Shown here: positions 1 to 5,455 of the stretch, one piece after another
Layout of the letters: the number at the start of each line of letters is the position of its first letter
Numbering within the stretch: the first letter of the stretch is position 1
Notes under the pieces: model-generated
Seen by the model: the letters and a program-made list of their open reading frames with translations, nothing else
The model's database searches: none
What the model was told of the DNA's origin: nothing
Program-made: the position numbers and the translations under genes
Origin: Williamwhitmania sp035530955
GTDB taxonomy: Bacteria > Bacteroidota > Bacteroidia > Bacteroidales > Williamwhitmaniaceae
Direction: 5' to 3'
Assembly (NCBI GenBank): GCA_035530955.1
Contig: DATKTT010000060.1
Span: forward strand, 1 to 6,109
DNA length: 6,109 nt

Positions 1-173
1 CTGGTGCCCTCCAGCACCAAGGAGATAACGCTAACGCCCTTTTGCATCAAAGGAATACCCTGCCTAGCGATAATAATATCGGCATGGCGGGAAAGTATTT
101 CATTGAGCTTTGCGACGCTTGACTTATCCTCGACCAAAATGAGTGAGGCTCCGATTCTCTTTTCCATTAGCAT
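1..173 (-). CDS. TM1266-family iron-only hydrogenase system regulator (N-terminal part, cut by window edge)
   Basis: An open frame reads leftward from ATG at 173 to the window edge: 57 codons with no stop. The protein starts MLMEKRIGASLILVEDKSS, and later carries HADIIIARQGIP and GVSVISLVLEGT. This matches the small (about 80-residue) TM1266 family, whose members typically begin MEKR, continue with a hydrophobic strand ending in VE(D/N), and have an 'I-GR-GIP' segment followed by 'ISVIS'. The fold is ferredoxin-like, resembling the NikR C-terminal domain. The biochemical role is unproven; the regulator name comes from genomic association with [FeFe]-hydrogenase and the HydE/F/G maturases. The second ATG, at 167, is equally plausible because family members usually start with MEKR. 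There is a 143-base gap to the gene upstream and a separate promoter-like site, so it can be transcribed independently. About 25 C-terminal residues are missing. The family assignment comes from recalled family patterns, not a search. Confidence 0.85.
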   Translation of the reverse strand, partial: MLMEKRIGASLILVEDKSSVAKLNEILSRHADIIIARQGIPLMQKGVSVISLVLEGT

Positions 174-207
174 CAACCTTTGGATTAGATTTATTTTTGG
201 AGTCCTT

Positions 208-227
208 GATGGCACTGCAGCACCACC
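208..227 (-). other. Hairpin in the leader of the TM1266-like gene
   Basis: On the transcribed (minus) strand the 20 bases GGTGGTGCTGCAGTGCCATC fold into an eight-pair stem, three of the pairs being G-U, closed by a UGCA loop. It lies between the predicted start of transcription (about 237) and the start codon (173 or 167). No U-run follows it, so it is not a classical terminator. It might be an mRNA structure or, as a DNA near-palindrome centred on CTGCAG, a protein-binding site. Function is not known, and a chance fold is possible. Confidence 0.3.
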
Positions 228-243
228 TTAGACAATGATGCGA

Positions 244-276
244 CAAAGATACAACCTTGAAATTAGTGTTAGCAAA
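244..276 (-). promoter_or_regulatory. Bacteroidota-type promoter for the TM1266-like gene
   Basis: Reading leftward, TTTG (273-276) is followed after 21 bases by TATCTTTG (244-251). This fits the primary sigma factor consensus of Bacteroidota (TTTG near -33, TAnnTTTG near -7), with spacing at the long end of the usual range. Transcription would begin near 237-240 and leave a leader of roughly 65 bases. The site lies in the only sizeable intergenic gap of the window, which supports it. A Rex-type operator (TTGTGA-like inverted repeat) was looked for around it and not found. Confidence 0.6.
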
Positions 277-299
277 AAAACAGAACTTTTTTTTATGCT
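271..299 (-). terminator. A/T-rich inverted repeat after ribF, possible weak terminator
   Basis: A run of eight A and a run of seven T on the minus strand, separated by GTTCTG or so and flanked by AGC and GCT, can form a stem of about ten pairs with a two-base bulge. It lies 18 bases past the ribF stop codon, where the operon would be expected to end. The stem is nearly all A-U and no U tail follows it, so termination would be weak. It also overlaps the -33 element of the next promoter. It may be only an A/T-rich upstream promoter element. Confidence 0.3.
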
Positions 300-316
300 T
301 TTGGACAGGTCTAAAG

Positions 317-1252
317 CTAAAATATAAGTTCATGGACGTATTCCAAATCATTGGTAAGCTGCCGGCCAATTATCGCTGGAGTGGAAGTGTCAAACGATTC
401 TCTAACGCGCTTATGGAATAGTACAATGGCATCAGCATCGGGAAAATGGTAGTCGAAATTGAGAATATGCACCTGAACGGTTACCCCGAATGGTCTCGAA
501 TCGACAATTGAGCGGGAAATAACGGCAAGCCCCTTAAACTTGCTAGGGCCCCATTCAACGCCAACCGCATAAACTCCATCGGGAGGAATGAGCTTGCCCA
601 CCTCCTCCAGCTGCACAGTAAGCATTGGAAAATTTGCTTCAGAAAAAATGTGATGCCCCTTGCCCAAGCCACCAATAATGATGTAGAAGTGATCCAAGTA
701 TGCATTTGCCCGCTGGATTCGACCATCCTGAAGGGCCTTCCGAATAGTTGTAGAGCTAACCGTTTCGTGCTGAATATCCTGCTCAGGAATCTCCTCAACC
801 CTAAATCCTTCCTTCTTACTCAACCTATAAAGATACTCGTAATCGCCAGCCCGGTTGTGTCCAAAGTGGTGGTTAAAGCCAACCACAATGCACTTGGCGT
901 GTAGCTTACCAAGCAGTATACCTTTAATAAATTCTTCGGAAGTAATCTTGCTAAACTCCAAGGAAAATCGTACAATAACTAAATGGTCAAGTCCCGACTT
1001 AGCCAGCAATTCCAACTTTTCCTTTTGTGAGTTTATAAAGAGAAGATCTTTACCTTCAGTTTCTGGGTAAAGTACCTTGCGCGGATGAGGATAGAAGGTA
1101 ATGAGAACCGACTCTCCATTTATCTCCTTGGCAATTTCGTTAATTCGGTTGATAATGGTCTTATGTCCAACATGAACGCCATCGAATGATCCTGTGGTAA
1201 CCACTGGATTCCGTATGGTGCCCAGCTCCTCAAAACCATAATGAACCTTCAT
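317..1252 (-). CDS. ribF: RibF-like FAD synthetase with degenerate riboflavin kinase domain
   Basis: At 311 residues this has the usual length of bifunctional RibF, which phosphorylates riboflavin to FMN (C-terminal domain) and adenylates FMN to FAD (N-terminal domain) in the cytoplasm. The N-terminal nucleotidyltransferase domain is intact: GSFDGVHVGH (residues 21-30), TFYPHPRKV (52-60), VVGFNHHFGHNRAGD (123-137) and the SSTTIR motif (166-171). In the kinase domain (about 185-311) the normally invariant PTAN motif reads PMLT (209-212), the NIG-RPT segment reads VISRSIV (244-250), and the catalytic glutamate of the E-H strand is Gln260 (QVHI). The LYG turn reads FPD. The fold seems kept (GVYAV at 226-230, GL at 241-242), but kinase activity is doubtful, so the protein may act only as an FMN adenylyltransferase. 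It starts 8 bases after the rex stop codon, without a Shine-Dalgarno sequence. Family assignment is firm; loss of kinase activity is inference. Confidence 0.92.
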   Translation of the reverse strand: MKVHYGFEELGTIRNPVVTTGSFDGVHVGHKTIINRINEIAKEINGESVLITFYPHPRKVLYPETEGKDLLFINSQKEKLELLAKSGLDHLVIVRFSLEFSKITSEEFIKGILLGKLHAKCIVVGFNHHFGHNRAGDYEYLYRLSKKEGFRVEEIPEQDIQHETVSSTTIRKALQDGRIQRANAYLDHFYIIIGGLGKGHHIFSEANFPMLTVQLEEVGKLIPPDGVYAVGVEWGPSKFKGLAVISRSIVDSRPFGVTVQVHILNFDYHFPDADAIVLFHKRVRESFDTSTPAIIGRQLTNDLEYVHELIF

Positions 1253-1260
1253 AGTTGCAG

Positions 1261-1902
1261 CTAGTTATCCATCTTTAACCCGCCGTCAATCTCCTTTACA
1301 AAGTAGGCCACCTTTTCAAGGGAGGTAATCATATCGAACTCTTCGAGATAAACGTTGGAGGTAATATTGAGGGGAATGGTGGTGAAGTTGAGCACGCCGC
1401 GAATACCTGCGCCTACAATAACCTCTGCTAACTGCTTAACGGTATCGGGAGGAGAGGTAACAATGGCAATGGAGATATTTTCCTTTTGAACAATACTCAT
1501 AAAATCCCTGATATGGTAGCAGTTAACGCCTGAAATAACGCGATCAACCTTAAGCGGGTCAACATCAAAAGTTGCTGCAATCCGAAGTTTACTGCGCTTT
1601 CCATTAAAATAGGTCGTAATGGCTCGGCCCATATTTCCCATACCAATAACCGCAACATTAAGTGCAACACGGCTATCGAGGATTTTACCAATCACATCGA
1701 TGAGTTCCTTTACGTCGTAACCCTTCTTGGTTTGGCTGGAGAAACCAATGAGCATTAAGTCTCGACGAACTTGAACCGCCGTAATGCTATGCAACTTGGC
1801 GAGTTCGTGGGAATATATATGTGTTTTCCCATTTTCCAAACAGGAAAGCAACGTTCGACGATATGTCGATAGTCGTTCGATTGTCCTTTCAGGTAGCTTC
1901 AT
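1261..1902 (-). CDS. rex: Redox-sensing transcriptional repressor Rex
   Basis: This 213-residue protein has the standard Rex layout. A winged-helix DNA-binding domain (about 1-78) opens with MKLPERTIERL and has the recognition helix around VQVRRDL (43-49). A Rossmann NAD(H)-binding domain follows, with VIGMGNMG (85-92) and the ribose-binding acidic residue in FDVD (112-115). ILNF-type LNF lies at 171-173, and the C-terminal helix ending AYFV (199-202) would swap between the two subunits. Rex binds operators when NADH is low and releases them when NADH/NAD+ rises, derepressing fermentative and hydrogenase genes. The wing loop (LIGFSSQTKKGYDV) differs from the Firmicutes FGxxGxRGxGY form. The start is fixed by the conserved MK(L/I)PE opening. 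It lies 15 bases past the upstream kinase gene, within the same operon but with its own promoter-like site, so autoregulation or regulation of the hydrogenase genes is plausible. No Rex operator was recognised in the window. Confidence 0.95.
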   Translation of the reverse strand: MKLPERTIERLSTYRRTLLSCLENGKTHIYSHELAKLHSITAVQVRRDLMLIGFSSQTKKGYDVKELIDVIGKILDSRVALNVAVIGMGNMGRAITTYFNGKRSKLRIAATFDVDPLKVDRVISGVNCYHIRDFMSIVQKENISIAIVTSPPDTVKQLAEVIVGAGIRGVLNFTTIPLNITSNVYLEEFDMITSLEKVAYFVKEIDGGLKMDN

Positions 1903-1907
1903 ATGGG

Positions 1908-1938
1908 CAAATATACGCTAATTTGGTTTACACGCAAC
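1908..1938 (-). promoter_or_regulatory. Possible internal promoter directly before rex
   Basis: Leftward, GTTG (1935-1938) is followed after exactly 19 bases by TATATTTG (1908-1915), matching the Bacteroidota TTG / TAnnTTTG pattern. The -33 part lies inside the last codons of the upstream gene. Initiation four to seven bases past the -7 element would fall at about 1901-1904, on or next to the A of the rex start codon (1902), so the transcript would be leaderless or almost so. Short motifs like this arise by chance in A/T-rich gaps. Confidence 0.4.
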
Positions 1939-3051
1939 GGGTAGTATAACAGTGAAAACACTTCCTATTCCAGGTTTACTTTCCACCGCAATTTTCCCGT
2001 CATTAAATTTTACAATGCGCTTTACAATGGAGAGGCCTAAGCCACTCCCGCTAATATTTTTAGTCTCAGGCGACTTCACCCGCATAAACTCGTCAAAAAG
2101 GTGGTTGGTATCTTCCTGCGCAATTCCTATCCCTGTATCCTCAACCTTAATGGTAACGTTTTCGGCATCCCTCAAGATGGAGAAATGAACCTTACCGCCC
2201 GGCTTATTATACTTTACTGCATTCGACAACAGATTGTTAAGAATAATTTCAATTTCATCGCTGTCGGCATCCATATAAACTTCATCGGGCCAAGCTCCAT
2301 CCACCTTAACATCCATCTGGATTGCGTATGGCATTACCGTATCCATACAAGTTCGAACAATGGGCTCAATGTCCTGAAACTTAACTTCACGCTTCATTTT
2401 GCCCGAATCGATGTGTGTTAGGTCAAGTAGATCCATAATCAAGTTCCGCATTCCCTTAACCCGATCTAGGGATCGTTCGATCATCTTGTCGTAGGCCGCA
2501 ATATCATCTCCGGCTTGCCGTTCCTGCATTAAGCGTAAATAACCTTCTACGGCATTTAGCGGTGCCTTTAGCTCGTGTGAAAGAACCGTTAGAAATTGAA
2601 AACGTATCTGCTTCCCCTCCTTCTTCAGCGTTTTGGTCATCCGCTTTAGAAAAAGGTGCTTAGTAATGCTTTCCATCGATGTTTTCAGCTCCTGAGGCGT
2701 AAAGGGTTTGGGTACAAAATCGTATGCCCCCTTATTGGTAGCATTTACTGCCAGCTCCAACGATGCATAGGAGGTTATCATTACCACCAAGGTGTCTGGA
2801 CAATTTGATTTAATGTAGTCCAACACTTCTACACCCTGAATACCGGGCAATTTATTATCGAGCAGCACAATGTCTACCGGCTGACTCTTAACCACATCCA
2901 TTGCCTCCTCACCGGTCGAGGCTTCAATGAGATCGAACGCTATATCGTCTTCGAGAAAGGGGAAACTTACCGTAAAATTCCTGAGAATACGATTAATTCC
3001 CGAACGAATGCCCGGCTCATCATCCACAACCAAAACCTTCAGCTTATCCAT
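1918..3051 (-). CDS. Receiver-histidine kinase hybrid (RR-HK)
   Basis: A 377-residue cytoplasmic protein with an N-terminal receiver domain (1-125): acidic pair D10-D11, phosphoacceptor D65 in VLLDNKLPG, T93 and K115 in PKPF. The stretch between its first helix and second strand is longer than usual (about 25-42). A short coiled-coil linker (about 126-150) leads to a HisKA dimerisation domain with the phosphorylated H159 in SHELKAPLN. The HATPase domain has the N box around N277 (NNLLSNA), G1 box DTGIGI (305-310), F box around LFDEF (318-322) and G2 box GSGLGL (335-340). All residues for both phosphotransfer steps are present. There is no transmembrane segment, sensory PAS domain or DNA-binding output domain. 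It starts 2 bases after the preceding response regulator stop, so the two are surely cotranscribed. The receiver probably gates the kinase on a signal from the hydrogenase-linked kinase upstream. Its own phosphorylation target is not visible here. Confidence 0.95.
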   Translation of the reverse strand: MDKLKVLVVDDEPGIRSGINRILRNFTVSFPFLEDDIAFDLIEASTGEEAMDVVKSQPVDIVLLDNKLPGIQGVEVLDYIKSNCPDTLVVMITSYASLELAVNATNKGAYDFVPKPFTPQELKTSMESITKHLFLKRMTKTLKKEGKQIRFQFLTVLSHELKAPLNAVEGYLRLMQERQAGDDIAAYDKMIERSLDRVKGMRNLIMDLLDLTHIDSGKMKREVKFQDIEPIVRTCMDTVMPYAIQMDVKVDGAWPDEVYMDADSDEIEIILNNLLSNAVKYNKPGGKVHFSILRDAENVTIKVEDTGIGIAQEDTNHLFDEFMRVKSPETKNISGSGLGLSIVKRIVKFNDGKIAVESKPGIGSVFTVILPVACKPN

Positions 3052-3053
3052 GG

Positions 3054-3449
3054 TTATAGCTTAAGCAATTTTACTAGCTCCTTGTGCAGCTGGTCGGCAC
3101 GGATTCCCTTCTCCAAATAGAGGTCGGCCTTTATCCACTTACGCTCCTCTTCGGAACCCACACCAAAGCTTATTCCTGTTTCCGATGAGACAGCCGTAGC
3201 AACAATGACGGGAACATCAGGATACCGCTTCTTCAACTTATAGCTAAGAATAAAACCGCTATCCTCGCTTTCCATCATCAGGTCGAAAATGGCTAAATCA
3301 GGCTTCACCTGCTGGAGCATTTCCTCGGCTTCCCGCTGACTTTCTGCAACCACAACACGAAAACCAAATCCCTCAACCATGGTTCTAAGCTGAAACAAAT
3401 AGTCTTCGTCATCGTCGGCAATAAAAATCAACTTATCTGTAGCACCCAT
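3054..3449 (-). CDS. Single-domain response regulator
   Basis: A 131-residue stand-alone receiver domain. The acidic cluster is D12-D13-D14 in IADDDED, the phosphoacceptor is D56 in AIFDLMME, T85 closes the fourth strand (VIVAT), and K114 sits in YLEKGI, where the usual proline after lysine is glycine. The loop between the fourth strand and fifth strand (about 86-110) is long for a CheY-like protein and contains the acidic stretch GSEEERKW. No output domain follows, so it acts by phosphotransfer or protein-protein contact. It lies 12 bases after the hydrogenase-kinase gene and 2 bases before the RR-HK hybrid, making it the obvious first phosphoacceptor for the former and perhaps a shuttle to the latter. 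Cognate pairing is inferred from position. Confidence 0.94.
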   Translation of the reverse strand: MGATDKLIFIADDDEDYLFQLRTMVEGFGFRVVVAESQREAEEMLQQVKPDLAIFDLMMESEDSGFILSYKLKKRYPDVPVIVATAVSSETGISFGVGSEEERKWIKADLYLEKGIRADQLHKELVKLLKL

Positions 3450-3461
3450 AACTTTTGCGTT

Positions 3462-5450
3462 CTATGGTTTACGTGGCAATATAATACTGAATGTTGTCCC
3501 AGTAGGACCCTTTTCCTTGTCAGAATTCGAACGGACCTCAATCTTCCCTTTGTGCATTTTTACAATTCCGTAGGAGGTTGCCAATCCCAGTCCTGTTCCT
3601 TTGCCAACCTCCTTGGTGGTAAAAAAAGGGGTAAATAGCTTATCCATATCCTCCTGAGCAATACCATGACCGGTATCTTTAACCCTAAAAATTACAGTTT
3701 CAGGAGTATCCTCTACCACAATCTCCAGAGTACCTCCCTCCGGCATAGCTTCAATTGCATTTTTATTGAGGTTGGTGAGTACCTGCATCATTTGGTCATA
3801 GTCTATTTGAGCAATTGAATTTTCAGCTTTGTTGACTACTCGCGTGGAAATAGAATTAGGCACCACCACGGAATTTAAGCTGTCTTCGGTCAACCGCACA
3901 ATATCAACCTCATCGAATCGGACCTGATTCTTTCGTGCGAAATTCAATAACCCGCTCACAATTTTTTTACACCGTTCAGCCTGCGTAGCAATCAACTCTA
4001 AGTCCTCCTTGTTTGGATCATTCTCCTTGCACTCCTCAAGCAAAATATTGGTATACATAATCAATACGCCCAGTGGGTTATTCAACTCATGGGCAATACC
4101 GGCGCTGAGTTGCCCCATGTGAGCCAGCTTTTCGCTCTGCTTTAAGGCCTGCTGAATGGTAGCCAACTTCTCATTGGAAATGGCGAGATTCTTAATGGTA
4201 GAGTGAAGCTCATCAATGGAGTATGGCAGGCACATCTCCACCTCTGCCAACCCTTCCACAATTGCCACCGCATGCTCGAGGCAGGTGTCGTAGCCACAGG
4301 CACCGCAGTTAAGATGATCACGGGCGGAGAACTTTCCCATGGAAGCCAAAACCTTGGCTACATCGTCCTCCGATGGCTGGGCGAGCCTTTGGTCGTGAGC
4401 AAAAAACTCTACATCAAGGTTAATGTGCGAGAAATGCTCAACATTCTTCTCCCATTGAAGCATGTCCTGTTCGTTGCGAAGCTTATTGCGCACATAGCTG
4501 CTGATATGCGTTCTCCGCTCATATGGTGAGCCACCTGGAGGCATACCCGGTCCCATAATACACCCCTCGCAGCACAGCAGCTCAAGGTTCACATTATTAA
4601 TATTTCCGCTTTCAAACTCCTTAATAGCCTGTTGGAAATTAACCCTGCCGTCGGCTACAATAACATTGCCTTCGAAAAGGTCGTCAGGAATATTTACAGT
4701 TTGAATAAGGCCTCGAGTAATTGGAAATATGGCGCCGCGCCCAGCCTTTGGTGGATCAAACTCGGATGGTTCAACGCTATCGGCAGAAATTCCGGCATTA
4801 TCAAACATGGTTCGAATTTCCCTAAATGTAAGAACTTCATCTACCTCATAGGATTCATCCTTTTTTGCAATGCAGGGACCTATAAATACAACTTTAATAT
4901 CGTTTCCGTAAACCTCCTTTACCACTTTTGACATGGCTACCATGGGTGAAACCACAGGAACTAGGTGACTAACTAATGATGGATGGTAATACCTAATGTA
5001 GTCCACAATTGCAGGACAATCGGAGGAGATAAAACCACGCTCCGTATCCTCCTCAAGATATTTTTTATATTGCTTGGCAACCAAATCTGCACCAAAAGCC
5101 ACCTCACATACATTATCAAAACCAAGCGCTCTCACCATTCCGACGAACTTACGGTTATCCCCAATGTCGGTAAAGCTGGCGGGAAAGCTGGGAGCTACAA
5201 TGGCCACTACCCGATGGGTAGACCTCAGCAGGTCGCGAACTTCAAGCCGCGATTGAACAAATACCTTAGCATCCTGACTACATACCTTAATGCAGTTGCC
5301 ACAGCCGATGCATCGCTCCTGCATTACCTCCGCCTGCCCATTGATGATTTTAATAGCCTTGGAGGGACACTCCCTAACACAGGTATAGCACACCCGGCAA
5401 AGTTCCTTAATGGTGTAAACCAACCCTTTATGTTTTTCAGAGATGCTCAT
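3462..5450 (-). CDS. Putative sensory [FeFe]-hydrogenase fused to histidine kinase (HydS-like)
   Basis: A 662-residue cytoplasmic fusion. Residues 1-65 are a ferredoxin-type domain with two [4Fe-4S] motifs (C18, C21, C24, C28; C47, C50, C53, C57). Residues about 80-330 are an H-cluster domain with all four cysteine ligands: C145 (SSDCP), C193 (GPCIAKKDE), C293 and C297 (CCEGC). Compared with Clostridium pasteurianum CpI, the proton-relay Cys299 is D144, Met353 is G191, Met497 is L291 and Ser319 is V164; Glu279 and Glu282 also appear lost. A four-cysteine Fe-S domain follows (C382, C385, C390, C407; Fes/RnfB-like, PF04060 type), then a coiled coil (about 411-445). The HisKA domain has H454 (GIAHELNNP), and the HATPase has N564, DTGHGI (592-597), LFTPFF (605-610) and GKGTGLGL (616-623). 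No membrane segment or PAS domain is seen. It belongs with the putative sensory hydrogenases (group C/D in the usual scheme; exact subgroup not determined) and likely relays H2 or redox state to the receiver encoded next. It starts 5 bases after the catalytic hydrogenase stop. Confidence 0.95.
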   Translation of the reverse strand: MSISEKHKGLVYTIKELCRVCYTCVRECPSKAIKIINGQAEVMQERCIGCGNCIKVCSQDAKVFVQSRLEVRDLLRSTHRVVAIVAPSFPASFTDIGDNRKFVGMVRALGFDNVCEVAFGADLVAKQYKKYLEEDTERGFISSDCPAIVDYIRYYHPSLVSHLVPVVSPMVAMSKVVKEVYGNDIKVVFIGPCIAKKDESYEVDEVLTFREIRTMFDNAGISADSVEPSEFDPPKAGRGAIFPITRGLIQTVNIPDDLFEGNVIVADGRVNFQQAIKEFESGNINNVNLELLCCEGCIMGPGMPPGGSPYERRTHISSYVRNKLRNEQDMLQWEKNVEHFSHINLDVEFFAHDQRLAQPSEDDVAKVLASMGKFSARDHLNCGACGYDTCLEHAVAIVEGLAEVEMCLPYSIDELHSTIKNLAISNEKLATIQQALKQSEKLAHMGQLSAGIAHELNNPLGVLIMYTNILLEECKENDPNKEDLELIATQAERCKKIVSGLLNFARKNQVRFDEVDIVRLTEDSLNSVVVPNSISTRVVNKAENSIAQIDYDQMMQVLTNLNKNAIEAMPEGGTLEIVVEDTPETVIFRVKDTGHGIAQEDMDKLFTPFFTTKEVGKGTGLGLATSYGIVKMHKGKIEVRSNSDKEKGPTGTTFSIILPRKP

Positions 5451-5455
5451 TGTTT

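Noticed and set aside
4..231. Rightward open frame at the left edge
   Set aside because: It is antisense to the TM1266-family reading frame, which has recognisable family motifs.
174..316. Rex operator in the intergenic gap
   Set aside because: Three TTGT words occur on the minus strand, but they are direct, irregularly spaced repeats. No TTGTGA/TCACAA-like inverted repeat was found.
124..369. Leftward open frame spanning the gap between ribF and the TM1266-like gene
   Set aside because: It overlaps the ribF 3' end and the start of the TM1266-like gene in another frame and runs through the promoter region. Its product is low-complexity in part (KHKKK) and resembles nothing I know.
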